NCBI GenBank assembly: GCA_024636555.1
Contig: JAGXGW010000068.1
Span: 1 to 61,695, forward strand
DNA: 61,695 nucleotides
DNA from: Paracoccaceae bacterium
GTDB lineage: Bacteria > Pseudomonadota > Alphaproteobacteria > Rhodobacterales > Rhodobacteraceae
Direction: 5' to 3'
Shown here: in pieces, positions 36,304 through 45,810 of the stretch
Layout: the number at the start of each line of letters is the position of its first letter
Numbering within the stretch: position 1 is the first letter of the stretch
Program-made: the position numbers and the translations under genes
The notes under the pieces: generated by a model
What the model saw: the letters and a program-made list of their open reading frames with translations, nothing else
What the model was told of the DNA's origin: nothing
Database searches by the model: none

Positions 36304-36777
36304 ATGAGCGAGACCTATTCCGACGCCTTTTTGAAGGATATCCTGAAACGCACCCGCCGCGTCGCGGTAGTGGGCGTGTCGATGAATCCCGTGCGGCCAA
36401 GCTATTACGTGGCGCGCTATCTGTCGCTCAAGGGGTTTACGGTTATTCCGGTCAATCCCGGCCATGCGGGCGAGAAGTTGTTCGGTCAGACGGTGCTGGC
36501 GGGATTGTCCGATATCGAGGGCGGCGTTGATATGATCGACATTTTCCGCCGCTCCGAGCATGTGCCCCCCATCGTGGAGGAGGCGCTGTCACTCTTTCCC
36601 GATCTGCAGACCGTCTGGATGCAGATCGGCGTCGTGAATGCCGATGCGGCGGCGATGGCGCGGGCGCGCGGGGTGGATGTGGTGATGAACCGCTGCCCCA
36701 AGATCGAATACCAGCGATTGTTCGGTGAATTACGCATGGGTGGCTTTGCGACCGGGGTGATTTCCAGCAAGCTGTGA
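36304..36777 (+). CDS. CoA-binding domain protein (YccU-like)
   Basis: A 157-residue Rossmann-fold protein of the CoA-binding family. The glycine-rich start is VAVVGVSMNPVRPSYYVARY. Later family segments are VIPVNPGHAGEKLFGQ, then VDMIDIFRRSEHVPPIVEEA and the final CPKIEYQRL. This matches the stand-alone domain related to succinyl-CoA ligase alpha subunits. No enzyme activity has been established for this type. It converges with the his genes. Confidence 0.9.
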   Translation: MSETYSDAFLKDILKRTRRVAVVGVSMNPVRPSYYVARYLSLKGFTVIPVNPGHAGEKLFGQTVLAGLSDIEGGVDMIDIFRRSEHVPPIVEEALSLFPDLQTVWMQIGVVNADAAAMARARGVDVVMNRCPKIEYQRLFGELRMGGFATGVISSKL

Positions 36778-36828
36778 TCGGGCGGCACGGGCGGTTCTTG
36801 GATATTTAGAGCAAGAAGAAGCAGGCGA

Positions 36829-37140
36829 TCAGGTTTTGCGGGCGGCTTTTTCCGCAAGGCCGGATGTGCCTTGGCGGCGCGCGAGTTCGGCCATGACATC
36901 CGACAGAGCCACGCCGCGCGATTGCAGCAACACAAGCAGATGGAACAGGACATCGGCGGCTTCCGAGGTGAGGGCCTCGGTGTCGCCTTTGACGGCTTCG
37001 ATGATCGCCTCGACGGCTTCTTCGCCGAATTTTTCGGCGCATTTCTCGGGGCCTTTGGCCAGCAGCTTCGCGGTCCAGCTTGTCTCGGGGTCAGCATCGG
37101 CGCGGGCAGCAATCAGGGCGGCGAGGTCATCCAGTGTCAT
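36829..37140 (-). CDS. hisE: Phosphoribosyl-ATP diphosphatase
   Basis: A 103-residue enzyme for the second step of histidine synthesis, removing pyrophosphate from phosphoribosyl-ATP. The MazG-like helical fold is recognisable from [19 protein letters not shown] and [20 protein letters not shown], which carry the metal-binding acidic residues. It is a stand-alone HisE, with HisI not fused. It is the last gene of the minus-strand his group, 9 bp after hisF. Confidence 0.95.
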   Translation of the reverse strand: MTLDDLAALIAARADADPETSWTAKLLAKGPEKCAEKFGEEAVEAIIEAVKGDTEALTSEAADVLFHLLVLLQSRGVALSDVMAELARRQGTSGLAEKAARKT

Positions 37141-37149
37141 CGGTCCAGC

Positions 37150-37914
37150 CTATCGGTCAAGTCGCATGGGGATTCCGGCGGCGGCCATATGGTCCTTGGC
37201 CTGCCGGATCGTGAAGTCGCCGAAATGGAAGATCGAGGCAGCGAGCACGGCGCTGGCACCGCCCTTGGTCACACCCTCGACCAGATGATCCAGCGTGCCC
37301 ACACCGCCCGAGGCGATCACGGGGATATCCACCGCATCCGCGATGGCGCGGGTGAGCGGCAGGTTGAAGCCCGCGCGGGTGCCGTCGCGGTCCATCGAGG
37401 TCAGCAAAATCTCCCCCGCGCCTTTGGCCGCGACAAGGCGCGCGAATTCCACCGCGTCGATGCCGGTGGGCTGCCGCCCGCCATGGGTGAAGATTTCCCA
37501 TTTGCCGGGGGATACGGTCTTGGCGTCGATGGCGACCACGATACATTGGCTGCCGAACTGGTCCGCTGCCTGTGCCACCACATCCGGATTGGCGACGGCG
37601 GCGGAGTTGAAACTGACCTTGTCGGCGCCCGCCAGCAAGAGCGCGCGCACATCGGCAGGGGTGCGCACACCGCCGCCCACGGTCAGCGGGATGTAGCATT
37701 GCTCGGCCGTGCGACGGACCACGTCGAACATGGTGCCACGGTTCTCGTGGGTGGCGTGGATATCGAGAAAGCACAGCTCGTCCGCGCCCGCCGCATCATA
37801 GGCGCGCGCGGCATCCACCGGATCGCCCGCATCGCGCAGGTCGACGAAATTGACGCCCTTGACCACACGGCCATCGGCGACATCAAGACAGGGAATGATC
37901 CGGGCTTTGAGCAT
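37150..37914 (-). CDS. hisF: Imidazole glycerol phosphate synthase, cyclase subunit
   Basis: A 254-residue beta/alpha-barrel that pairs with HisH and uses ammonia to form imidazole glycerol phosphate and AICAR from PRFAR. The catalytic aspartates are visible in [17 protein letters not shown] (near residue 11) and [10 protein letters not shown] (near 130). Phosphate-binding segments include GGVRTPADV and [15 protein letters not shown]. The start is the ATG before [10 protein letters not shown], since the longer frame is not family-like. An exported-protein gene on the opposite strand separates it from hisA. Confidence 0.97.
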   Translation of the reverse strand: MLKARIIPCLDVADGRVVKGVNFVDLRDAGDPVDAARAYDAAGADELCFLDIHATHENRGTMFDVVRRTAEQCYIPLTVGGGVRTPADVRALLLAGADKVSFNSAAVANPDVVAQAADQFGSQCIVVAIDAKTVSPGKWEIFTHGGRQPTGIDAVEFARLVAAKGAGEILLTSMDRDGTRAGFNLPLTRAIADAVDIPVIASGGVGTLDHLVEGVTKGGASAVLAASIFHFGDFTIRQAKDHMAAAGIPMRLDR

Positions 37915-38010
37915 GGTGCTGTTCTTTGCTGTGTCACGGCATTGTTTATGTGCAAACCGTCCCACATGCCAGAGGGTAGGGCGCAGGTGTTTATGGAGAG
38001 GGAGATCACG

Positions 38011-38469
38011 ATGCGAAACATTTTAGCAATGGCTGCGGTGGTTGCCTCGGCCGGAATGGCATTGGCCGGTGATGGCGATATCGTCAAGGTACAGTCCGGC
38101 CATGATGTGCCCACGACGATGGACAGGCTTGAGGCAGCGGTGACCGGGGCGGGTGCCACGGTCGCGGCGCGGATCGACCATGCTGCCGCAGCGCAATCGG
38201 TTGATATGACGCTGGAGCCGTCGCAGGTTCTGATTTTCGGCAATCCCAAACTTGGCACCCCCGCCATGCAGGATGACGCGGTGGCGGGGCTTTACCTGCC
38301 GCTGAAGGTGTTGGTTTATGCGGATGCGGGCGGGCAGACGTGGCTGGCCTATGAACAGCCCGCCGCGATGCTGGACGCGCTGGAGGGCGTGTCGGATGAC
38401 GCCGCCTATCTGACGAACATGGCGGGTGCCTTGGGCAACCTGACCGCAAAGGCGGCTGCCGCCGAGTAA
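38011..38469 (+). CDS. Exported DUF302 domain protein
   Basis: A 152-residue protein with a signal peptide ([20 protein letters not shown]) and a DUF302 domain. Visible segments are [35 protein letters not shown], a strand-rich [12 protein letters not shown] and [11 protein letters not shown]. The domain function is unknown. The start is chosen at the signal peptide, with GGAGAGGGAG upstream. It sits on the plus strand between hisF and hisA, both of which are on the minus strand. Confidence 0.9.
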   Translation: MRNILAMAAVVASAGMALAGDGDIVKVQSGHDVPTTMDRLEAAVTGAGATVAARIDHAAAAQSVDMTLEPSQVLIFGNPKLGTPAMQDDAVAGLYLPLKVLVYADAGGQTWLAYEQPAAMLDALEGVSDDAAYLTNMAGALGNLTAKAAAAE

Positions 38470-38498
38470 CCTTGCTGCATCGGGGCAGAAGGGCTGCC

Positions 38499-39221
38499 TC
38501 AGCCCTTCAGCGCGGCCAGTGCGGCGCGCAGGTCAAGCGCGCCATCATAGAGCGCGCGCCCCGAAATGGCACCGTTGAGTGCGGCCCCGCAATCACGCAG
38601 GGCGATCAGGTCGGCCAGCGAGGAAACCCCACCGCTCGCGATGACGGGGATGCTGACGGCATGAGCGAGGGCGGCTGTCGCCTGGATATTGGGGCCCTGC
38701 ATCGCGCCGTCGCGGTTGATGTCGGTGTAGATGATGGCGGCGACGCCTGCGTCCTCGAAGCTGCGGGCCAGATCGGTGACCATCACATCGGTCTCCGTTG
38801 CCCAGCCTTTGGTGGCAACGCGCCCTTCGCGCGCGTCGATGCCCACGGCGACTTGCCCCGGAAAGGCGCGGGCGGCCTCGCGGACCAGCGCGGGGTTCTC
38901 CACCGCTACGGTGCCGAGAATGACGCGGGCCAGCCCCTTCGACAGCCAGCGCTCGATCGTGGCCATGTCGCGGATGCCGCCGCCCAGTTGCGCGGGCACT
39001 TCCGTTTGCGCCAGAATGGCCTCGACCGGTGCGGCATTGACCGGCTCCCCCGCGAAGGCGCCGTTGAGGTCCACCAGATGCAGCCATTCGCAGCCCGCAT
39101 TCACAAATTCCATCGCTTGTGCGGCAGGGTCGTCGTTGAAGACGGTGGCTTGCTCCATCTCGCCCTTGTAAAGGCGCACGGCCTTGCCGTCTTTCAGGTC
39201 GATGGCGGGGTAAAGGATCAT
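38499..39221 (-). CDS. hisA: ProFAR isomerase (phosphoribosylformimino-AICAR ribotide isomerase)
   Basis: A 240-residue beta/alpha-barrel that isomerises ProFAR to PRFAR, the substrate of HisF/HisH. The catalytic residues are in [19 protein letters not shown] (Asp near residue 8) and [18 protein letters not shown] (Asp near 130). [10 protein letters not shown] and [12 protein letters not shown] are the phosphate sites. The start at MILYPAID is the family start. Opposite-strand genes for exported proteins flank it on both sides. Confidence 0.97.
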   Translation of the reverse strand: MILYPAIDLKDGKAVRLYKGEMEQATVFNDDPAAQAMEFVNAGCEWLHLVDLNGAFAGEPVNAAPVEAILAQTEVPAQLGGGIRDMATIERWLSKGLARVILGTVAVENPALVREAARAFPGQVAVGIDAREGRVATKGWATETDVMVTDLARSFEDAGVAAIIYTDINRDGAMQGPNIQATAALAHAVSIPVIASGGVSSLADLIALRDCGAALNGAISGRALYDGALDLRAALAALKG

Positions 39222-39370
39222 GGGCGCACCTGTGCTGGCTGGGTTTGTGGCGCGTTTGACCACGCGTCGCGGGAAAATGCAACGCAGGGCGAGGCGTTGG
39301 CCTTACGTTATGCTTGATCGGTGCGGACAGGCGCGGCAGGCTTTTCGCAGATGTCAGGGAGGATGATGGT

Positions 39371-39754
39371 ATGCGCAAGGTGATGGTAATGGCCGCAGGG
39401 CTGTGTATGGCGGCGGGAGTGGCGCTGGCGGATCCCGTGCTGGGGGTATGGCAGACCGAGGTGGATGACGGGGCCTATGCCCATGTCACGATGGCCCCTT
39501 GCGGGACGGCGATCTGTGGCACGCTGAGCCGGAGTTTCAACGTGACGGGCGAATACAAGGCGGCGACGCTGGGGCGGCAACTGGTCTGGGACATGCAGCC
39601 CAACGGCAAGGGCGGCTATGCCAACGGCAAGATATGGCAGCCCTCGACCGACAAGACCTATCGCTCCAAGATGGCGCTGGACGGAAATCGTCTGAATGTG
39701 TCGGGCTGTGTCGGGCCGATCTGCAAAACGCAGACATGGATGCCCGTCAATTAA
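39371..39754 (+). CDS. Exported DUF2147 domain protein
   Basis: A 127-residue protein with a signal peptide (MVMAAGLCMAAGVALA, cleavage near AGVALA/DP). A complete DUF2147 domain follows: DPVLGVWQTEVDDGAYAHV, CGTAICGTLSRSF and GGYANGKIWQPSTDKTYRS. It ends CVGPICKTQTWMPV, with cysteines that may form disulfides. It is probably periplasmic and of unknown role. The start is set by a GGGAGGATGATGGT leader. It lies antisense between hisA and hisH. Confidence 0.92.
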   Translation: MRKVMVMAAGLCMAAGVALADPVLGVWQTEVDDGAYAHVTMAPCGTAICGTLSRSFNVTGEYKAATLGRQLVWDMQPNGKGGYANGKIWQPSTDKTYRSKMALDGNRLNVSGCVGPICKTQTWMPVN

Positions 39755-39778
39755 AGCGCTGGACGCTGGCAGGCCGGA

Positions 39779-40417
39779 TCAGGGCTGCCAGCGCAGGAAG
39801 TTCCCGATCAGGCGCAGGCCCGTTGTCTGGCTTTTCTCGGGATGGAACTGCATGCCCAGAATATTGTCGCGCCCCACGATGGCGGTGATCGGGCCTGCGT
39901 AATCCACATGCGCCAGCAGATGCGCGGGATCGGCCACGCGCATGTGGTAGCTGTGCACGAAATAGGCGTGATCGCCCGATGTGATCCCGTCAAAGACGGG
40001 GTGGGGGTGGTCGATCACCAGATCGTTCCAGCCCATATGCGGCACTTTCAGCGCGGAATCAGCTGGGTCGATCCGCACCACCTCGCCGGAGATCCAGTCG
40101 AAGCCCGGAGTGGGGCTGTATTCCAGCCCGCGCGTTGCCAGCATCTGCATGCCGATGCAGATGCCCAGAAAGGGGCGCGCATGGGTCATCACGGCCTCTT
40201 CCATCGCCTCGAACAGGCCGCGATGGTCGAAGAGTTCCTTGCGGCAGGCGGGGAAAGCCCCGTCACCGGGCAGCACGATGCGGTCGGCGCGGCGCACCAC
40301 GTCAGGGTCGGAGGTGACGGTGACGCGGCCTGCATCCACTTCCACGGCCATACGCTGGAAGGCTTTCTCGGCAGAATGCAGGTTGCCGCTTTCATAATCG
40401 ACGATAACGGTGTGCAT
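39779..40417 (-). CDS. hisH: Imidazole glycerol phosphate synthase, glutaminase subunit
   Basis: A 212-residue class I glutamine amidotransferase that supplies ammonia to HisF. The nucleophile cysteine is in PFLGICIGMQMLATRG (near residue 86), and the catalytic His/Glu pair is in LGMQFHPEKSQ near residue 193. The start MHTVIVDYESGNLHSAEKAF matches the family. It starts 5 bp after hisB and is surely in its transcript. Confidence 0.97.
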   Translation of the reverse strand: MHTVIVDYESGNLHSAEKAFQRMAVEVDAGRVTVTSDPDVVRRADRIVLPGDGAFPACRKELFDHRGLFEAMEEAVMTHARPFLGICIGMQMLATRGLEYSPTPGFDWISGEVVRIDPADSALKVPHMGWNDLVIDHPHPVFDGITSGDHAYFVHSYHMRVADPAHLLAHVDYAGPITAIVGRDNILGMQFHPEKSQTTGLRLIGNFLRWQP

Positions 40418-40422
40418 CGGGC

Positions 40423-41010
40423 TTACAGGCTTCCCTTGGTCGACGGGATGGCATCGGTGCGGCGCGGATCGGCCTCGACCGCCTCGCGCAGGGCGCGGGC
40501 CACGGCCTTGAAGGCGGCCTCGGCGATATGGTGGCTGTTGAACCCGTGCAGCTTGTCGACATGCAGCGTAATGCCGCCATGGGTCGCGAAGGCCTGAAAG
40601 AACTCCCGCACCAGTTCGGTATCGAACCTGCCGATCTGCGCGGTGGGCATATCGACATTCCAGATCAGGAAGGGGCGGCCCGACAGATCGAGCGCGGCGC
40701 GCACCTGCGCGTCATCCATGGGCAGGTGGCATGATCCGTAACGCCGGATGCCGCGCTTGTCGCCAAGCGCCTGCGTCAGGGCCTGACCCAGCGCGATGCC
40801 CACATCCTCGACCGTGTGGTGATCGTCGATATGCAGATCGCCTGTGGCGCGGATGGTCATGTCGATCAGCGCATGGCGCGACAACTGGTCCAGCATGTGG
40901 TCGAAGAACCCCACGCCGGTCTGGTTGTCATAGGCCCCTGTGCCGTCCAGATCAATCCGGACGGTGATATCGGTCTCGGCCGTTTTGCGCGTGATCGTGG
41001 CTGTCCGCAT
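40423..41010 (-). CDS. hisB: Imidazoleglycerol-phosphate dehydratase
   Basis: A 195-residue stand-alone dehydratase (the bifunctional phosphatase half is absent) that converts imidazole glycerol phosphate to imidazole acetol phosphate. The duplicated metal-binding motifs are [17 protein letters not shown] with [17 protein letters not shown], and later [20 protein letters not shown]. It is the first gene of the minus-strand his group, so the promoter should lie in 41011-41138, shared with the divergent gene at 41139. Confidence 0.97.
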   Translation of the reverse strand: MRTATITRKTAETDITVRIDLDGTGAYDNQTGVGFFDHMLDQLSRHALIDMTIRATGDLHIDDHHTVEDVGIALGQALTQALGDKRGIRRYGSCHLPMDDAQVRAALDLSGRPFLIWNVDMPTAQIGRFDTELVREFFQAFATHGGITLHVDKLHGFNSHHIAEAAFKAVARALREAVEADPRRTDAIPSTKGSL

Positions 41011-41138
41011 GGATAAGGCTCCGGTTTGTGTTGCGGCGCTTATAGGCGGATGGGCTTGGCGGGGAAAGGGGCATGAACGCCATTGCCGTGCCGTTGTGGC
41101 TGTGCAAGCCTCAAGGAGAAGTCAGAGCGAGGCATCCC

Positions 41139-41378
41139 ATGAGCACCTGCGTTTTCATCCAGCTGCGCTGCACCCCCGGCAAGACCTATCAGGTCGCCGA
41201 GGAGATCGCCCTGCGCGAGCTCCATTCCGAGCTGCATTCCACCAGTGGCGAATATGATCTGCTAATTAAGCTCTATATTCCCGAAGGGCAGGATGTGGGC
41301 AAATACATCAACGACACGCTGCTGGATATCCCGGGGATCGAACGGTCACTGACCACGCTGACGTTCAAGGCGTTTTGA
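41139..41378 (+). CDS. Stand-alone Lrp/AsnC ligand-binding (RAM) domain protein
   Basis: A 79-residue protein that is only the ligand-binding half of an Lrp/AsnC regulator. The segments are CVFIQLRCTPGKTYQVAEEI, STSGEYDLLIKLYIPEGQDV and a final IERSLTTLTFKAF. There is no helix-turn-helix and no room for one upstream. Such single-domain proteins bind amino acids and can co-assemble with full regulators. It is divergent from hisB and might sense histidine-pathway ligands, though that is a guess. Confidence 0.88.
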   Translation: MSTCVFIQLRCTPGKTYQVAEEIALRELHSELHSTSGEYDLLIKLYIPEGQDVGKYINDTLLDIPGIERSLTTLTFKAF

Positions 41379-41391
41379 GGGGGGGGCAGCC

Positions 41392-41552
41392 TGCGCGGAA
41401 TCAAGGCCGCAGGCCGCCGCGCGATCGCCGACACGCCCCCCGGGGCGGCGATTTTGCGACAGTTGCGGCATGAACTGAGGTTCGATGACCGTGCGACCAT
41501 AAAGTGATTCAGAACGAGCGTTGTATCGCCACCCCGCGTGTCGGCGACCGCG
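41392..41552 (+). repeat. Dispersed intergenic repeat, copy B
   Basis: GCGCGGAATCAAGGCCGCAG, GCCGCCGCGCGATCGCCG and GGGGCGGCGATTTTGC match copies A and C, as does the end GCCACCCCGCGTGTCGGCGA. It fills most of the space between the gene at 41139 and the tRNA-Gly terminator. Confidence 0.92.
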
Positions 41553-41587
41553 CTGCTTTGCTCAGGAGTTAGGTCATTCCCGAAAAC

Positions 41588-41613
41588 AAAAAAGCCGGCC
41601 ACGAGGACCGGCT
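41588..41613 (-). terminator. Rho-independent terminator of tRNA-Gly
   Basis: On the minus strand, AGCCGGTC/GGCCGGCT (one G-T pair) with loop CTCGT, followed by a T-run. It lies 11 bp after the tRNA's CCA. Confidence 0.9.
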
Positions 41614-41624
41614 GTTTTGATATT

Positions 41625-41699
41625 TGGAGCGGGCGAGGCGATTCGAACGCCCGACCCTAACCTTGGCAAGGTTATGCTCTACCCCTGAGCTACGCCCGC
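41625..41699 (-). tRNA. tRNA-Gly (anticodon GCC)
   Basis: A 75-nt tRNA with acceptor GCGGGCG/CGCCCGC, anticodon loop in AACCTTGCCAAGGTT and a T arm centred on TTCGAAT. The discriminator is T and the CCA is encoded. Confidence 0.97.
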
Positions 41700-41797
41700 T
41701 TCCTTGGGTAAGGCGTGATCTATAAATTCGGCGCGGTGGCTGCAAGAGAAAAAGTGCGGCTTGGCAGAAAAACTTTGCCGCAAGCGGAACGCAGCCT

Positions 41798-42199
41798 TCA
41801 GAACAAGGCGTGGGCGATATTGGCCGCCCCCGCAAAGAAGAGCGCCAGAAAGGTCAGCAACGCGCCACCGCCGCGCAGCGGCGCGCGGTGGGGCAGGCGG
41901 GCCATGCCGAGGGCATGCATGATCCGGCCCAAAAGCAGGCCCGCCCCCAGCACATGGAGCGCGAGGGCGGGCGCGCCCTGCATTTCGGCCAGCAGCATCA
42001 GGACCAGCAGCAGCGGGACGTATTCGGCGAAATTGGCATGGAGCCGCATTGCATTGGCCATGACCGGATCGCCATCGTCGCCGGCATAGACCTTTTGCTG
42101 CATCCGCACGCGGACCACCCATGCGGTGATCGCCAGATAGACCAGCGCCAGCAGGCCTGCGTAAAGCGCCGTGAGGGCGGGGATCATCGCGGGAATCAT
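41798..42199 (-). CDS. MAPEG family membrane protein
   Basis: A 133-residue protein with four predicted transmembrane helices. The MAPEG signature is recognisable in the first loop (VYAGDDGDPVMANAMRLHAN, then FAEYVPLLLVLMLLAE) and in LHVLGAGLLLGRIMHALGM. The superfamily includes glutathione-dependent membrane enzymes, but many bacterial members are uncharacterised. Its start overlaps the stop of the pyruvate carboxylase gene (ATGA), so the two are coupled, though the functional link is unclear. Confidence 0.88.
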   Translation of the reverse strand: MIPAMIPALTALYAGLLALVYLAITAWVVRVRMQQKVYAGDDGDPVMANAMRLHANFAEYVPLLLVLMLLAEMQGAPALALHVLGAGLLLGRIMHALGMARLPHRAPLRGGGALLTFLALFFAGAANIAHALF

Positions 42200-45100
42200 G
42201 CCTCGAACTCCACCAGCAGATCCTTGGCGTCGATGGCCGCCCCCGGCGTGACATGCACCGCCTTGATCACCGCGTCATGATCGGCATGGATGCCGGTTTC
42301 CATCTTCATCGCCTCGATGGTCAGAAGCAGATCGCCCGCCTTGACCTTTGCGCCTGCGGTCGCTGCCACGCTCGCGACCACACCGGGCATCGGTGCGCCG
42401 ATATGGGCGGCATTGCCGGATTCGGCCTTGGGGCGCTGGGCGGTCTGGGATTTGACCAGACGGTTCGGCACGCGGATCACGCGTGGCTGGCCGTTCAGCT
42501 CGAAAAACACCTTTACCTCGCCGTCATCCGTGGTCTCGCCCACGGTTTGCAGGCGGATTTCCAGCGTCTTGCCGGGGTCGATCTCGGCGGTGATCTCCTC
42601 TCCCGGTTCCATCCCGTAGAGATAGGTGCGGGTGGGCAGGGCGCGGACGGGGCCATAAAGACGGTGACGGCCCATGTAATCCAGAAACACCTTCGGATAC
42701 ATCAGGTAGCCGTTGAGATCCTCGTCATCGACCTTTTTGCCTTCAAGCTGCTTTTCGACATCGGCGCGGGTCGCCTCCAGATCGACGGGAGGAAGATGCG
42801 CGCCGGGGCGCGCGGTATTGGGTGTCTCGCCTTTCAGCACCTTGGCCACGATCGCAGGTGGAAAGCCGCCCGGCGGCTGGCCCAGATTGCCGCGCATCAT
42901 GTCGATCACCGAATCGGGAAAGGACACCTCCACGGCGGGGTCTTCGACCTGCGCGCGGCTCAGGCCCTGGCTCACCATCAGCAGCGCCATGTCGCCCACA
43001 ACCTTGGAGGAGGGCGTGACCTTCACGATATCGCCGAACATCTTGTTCACATCGGCATAGGTGCGCGCGACCTCGGGCCATTTGTCCTCCAGCCCGAGCG
43101 AGCGCGCCTGCGCCTTGAGGTTGGTGAACTGGCCGCCCGGCATCTCGTGCAGATAGACCTCGGAGGCAGGGGCCTGCAGGCCGGACTCAAAAGCCACATA
43201 TTGCGCGCGGACCTGATCCCAGTAATCGGAAATCTCGCGCACGCGCTCCATGTTCAGGCCGGTGTCGCGCGGCGTGTGGCGCAACGCCTCGATGATCGAG
43301 CCGAGGCAGGGCTGCGAGGTGGCCCCCGAGAACGCATCCATCGCCGCATCCACCGCATCGACACCCGCATCGGTCGCGGCAAGGATCGTGGCCCCTGCGA
43401 TGCCGCTGGTGTCATGGGTGTGGAAATGCACCGGAATCGTCAGTTCGTCTTTAAGCGCCTTGATCAATATCCGCGCCGAGGCGGGTTTGAGCAGTCCGGC
43501 CATATCCTTGAGGCCCAGCACATGCGCGCCCGCCGCCTCAAGCTCCTTGGCCATGGCGACATAATACTTGAGGCTATATTTCGCGCGATCGGGATCAAGA
43601 ATGTCGCCGGTGTAACAGATCGACGCCTCGCAGATGCGTTCCTCGGCCAGAACCGCGTCCATCGCGACGCGCATGTTCTCGGTCCAGTTGAGGCTGTCGA
43701 ACACGCGGAAGATATCGACGCCGGTTTCCGCCGCCTGCCGCACGAATTCCTGCACGACGTTGTCAGGATAGTTGGTGTAGCCCACGCCGTTTGACGCGCG
43801 CAGCAGCATCTGTGTCAGCAGGTTCGGCATGGCGGCGCGCAGATCGCGCAGGCGTTGCCACGGGCATTCCTGCAAGAAGCGGTAGGCCACATCGAAAGTG
43901 GCCCCGCCCCAGCATTCCACGCTGAACAGTTCCGGCAGGTTCGCGGCATAGGCGGGCGCCACGCGGATCATGTCGATGGAGCGCATGCGGGTGGCCAGCA
44001 AGGACTGGTGCCCGTCGCGCATGGTGGTGTCGGTCAGCAGCAGGCGTTGCTGCGCCAGCATCCAGTCGGCCACGGCCTTTGGTCCCTGCCGCTCCAGCAG
44101 CGTCTTGGTGCCTTCGCGCAGCCCCCCGGGTTGCAGCTTGGGCGGGCGCGGCTGGCGCGCCTCTGCGGGCGGTTTGGGGCGGCCTGCGGTTTCGGGATGC
44201 CCGTTGACGGTGATATCCGCGATATAGGTCAGGATCTTGGTGGCACGGTCGCGGCGCTTGTGGAACTGGAACAGGCCCGGCGTCTCGTCGATGAACTTGG
44301 TGTGGTATTCGTTGTTCAGGAACGTCGGATGCTTAAGCAGGTTCTCGACAAAGGCGATATTGGTGCTGACGCCGCGGATACGGAACTCGCGCAGGGCGCG
44401 GTCCATCCGCGCGATGGCGGCTTCGGGCGTTTGCGCCCATGCAGTGACTTTTTCCAGCAGGCTGTCATAGAACCGCGTGATCACCGCGCCGGAATAGGCG
44501 GTGCCGCCGTCCAGACGGATGCCCATGCCCGTGGCCCCGCGATAGGCGGTGATGCGGCCATAATCGGGGATGAAGTTGTTCTGTGGGTCTTCCGTGGTGA
44601 TGCGGGTTTGCAGCGCGTGGCCGTGCAGGCGGATATCGCCCTGTGCGGCCATCCCTGTGGCCTCGGCCAGTGTCTTGCCCTCGGCAATCTTGATCTGCGC
44701 CTGCACGATGTCGATGCCGGTGACGGCCTCGGTCACGGTATGTTCGACCTGCACGCGGGGGTTCACCTCGATGAAGTAGAATTTCTCGTCCGCCATATCC
44801 ATCAGGAATTCGACGGTGCCGGCACATTCGTAATTCACATGCGCGCAGATGCGGCGGCCAAGCTCGCACAGCTCCTCGCGCTGCTCTTGTGTGAGGTAGG
44901 GGGCAGGGGCGCGCTCCACCACCTTCTGGTTGCGGCGCTGGACGGAACAGTCGCGCTCCCACAGATGATAGATCTCGCCGTGGCTGTCGCCAAGGATCTG
45001 CACCTCGACATGGCGCGCCTTGAGGATCATCTTTTCCAGATAGCCCTCGCCATTGCCGAAAGCGGCTTCGGCCTCGCGCCGTCCTTCCATGACCTTTTCG

Positions 45101-45642
45101 GCCAGTTCCTTTTCATTGGCGACAGGGCGCATGCCGCGCCCGCCGCCGCCCCAACTGGCCTTGAGCATCAGCGGATAGCCCACTTCGGCGGCCTGCTTGC
45201 GGACCTTGCCCATATCGTCGCCCAACACCTCCGTGGCGGGGATCACAGGTACGCCCGCCGCGATCGCCACGCGCCGCGCGCTGGCCTTGTCGCCTAGCGC
45301 GCGCATCGTGTCGGCCTTGGGGCCGATGAAGGTGATCCCGTTGGCGACGCAGGCATCCACGAAATCGGGGTTCTCCGACAACAGCCCGTAGCCGGGATGG
45401 ATCGCATCGGCACCCGACAGCTTGGCGACGCGGATGATCTCGTCAATGCTCAGATAGGCTGCTACAGGCCCCAGCCCCTCGCCGATCCGGTAGGCTTCAT
45501 CCGCCTTGAAGCGATGCAGGCTGAGCTTGTCCTCTTCCGCGAAAACCGCGACCGTGCGCTTGCCCAACTCGTTCGCGGCGCGCATCACGCGGATGGCGAT
45601 CTCGCCCCGGTTGGCGATCAGGATTTTCTTGAACTCGGCCAT
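42196..45642 (-). CDS. pyc: Pyruvate carboxylase
   Basis: A 1148-residue biotin enzyme that carboxylates pyruvate to oxaloacetate to refill the TCA cycle. The order is biotin carboxylase (KKILIANRGEIAIRVMRAA; ATP-grasp glycine loop SWGGGGRGMRPV), carboxyltransferase (TDTTMRDGHQSLLATRMRS; LKDMAGLLKP), and a C-terminal biotinyl domain with the biotin lysine in TIEAMKMETGIHAD. The single-chain length matches the alpha4 type. The start is MAEFKKIL, with AAGGAG upstream; the longer frame is not family-like. The MAPEG gene follows with an ATGA overlap. Confidence 0.97.
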   Translation of the reverse strand: MAEFKKILIANRGEIAIRVMRAANELGKRTVAVFAEEDKLSLHRFKADEAYRIGEGLGPVAAYLSIDEIIRVAKLSGADAIHPGYGLLSENPDFVDACVANGITFIGPKADTMRALGDKASARRVAIAAGVPVIPATEVLGDDMGKVRKQAAEVGYPLMLKASWGGGGRGMRPVANEKELAEKVMEGRREAEAAFGNGEGYLEKMILKARHVEVQILGDSHGEIYHLWERDCSVQRRNQKVVERAPAPYLTQEQREELCELGRRICAHVNYECAGTVEFLMDMADEKFYFIEVNPRVQVEHTVTEAVTGIDIVQAQIKIAEGKTLAEATGMAAQGDIRLHGHALQTRITTEDPQNNFIPDYGRITAYRGATGMGIRLDGGTAYSGAVITRFYDSLLEKVTAWAQTPEAAIARMDRALREFRIRGVSTNIAFVENLLKHPTFLNNEYHTKFIDETPGLFQFHKRRDRATKILTYIADITVNGHPETAGRPKPPAEARQPRPPKLQPGGLREGTKTLLERQGPKAVADWMLAQQRLLLTDTTMRDGHQSLLATRMRSIDMIRVAPAYAANLPELFSVECWGGATFDVAYRFLQECPWQRLRDLRAAMPNLLTQMLLRASNGVGYTNYPDNVVQEFVRQAAETGVDIFRVFDSLNWTENMRVAMDAVLAEERICEASICYTGDILDPDRAKYSLKYYVAMAKELEAAGAHVLGLKDMAGLLKPASARILIKALKDELTIPVHFHTHDTSGIAGATILAATDAGVDAVDAAMDAFSGATSQPCLGSIIEALRHTPRDTGLNMERVREISDYWDQVRAQYVAFESGLQAPASEVYLHEMPGGQFTNLKAQARSLGLEDKWPEVARTYADVNKMFGDIVKVTPSSKVVGDMALLMVSQGLSRAQVEDPAVEVSFPDSVIDMMRGNLGQPPGGFPPAIVAKVLKGETPNTARPGAHLPPVDLEATRADVEKQLEGKKVDDEDLNGYLMYPKVFLDYMGRHRLYGPVRALPTRTYLYGMEPGEEITAEIDPGKTLEIRLQTVGETTDDGEVKVFFELNGQPRVIRVPNRLVKSQTAQRPKAESGNAAHIGAPMPGVVASVAATAGAKVKAGDLLLTIEAMKMETGIHADHDAVIKAVHVTPGAAIDAKDLLVEFEA

Positions 45643-45810
45643 TGCCTGCTCCTTACTGAGAATACGCGCGGGTTTCCCACGGCGCTTTAATTTCATATGC
45701 CTAGCGCCACGCCGCACTGCGGCGCAAGTGTGCCGATGCGTCCCTGTAACAATTTGCAAGATTTACAGCGCCGCCGGAAGAGCCAAGCCAAACTGCGGCC
45801 ACGGGCATCC

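Noticed and set aside
37001-38010. Long upstream extension of the DUF302 gene frame
   Set aside because: The extension is antisense to hisE/hisF. The signal peptide and ribosome site fix the start at 38011.
43855-45297. Plus-strand open frame of 480 codons
   Set aside because: It mirrors the pyruvate carboxylase coding strand and shows no motif; a typical antisense frame in high-GC DNA.
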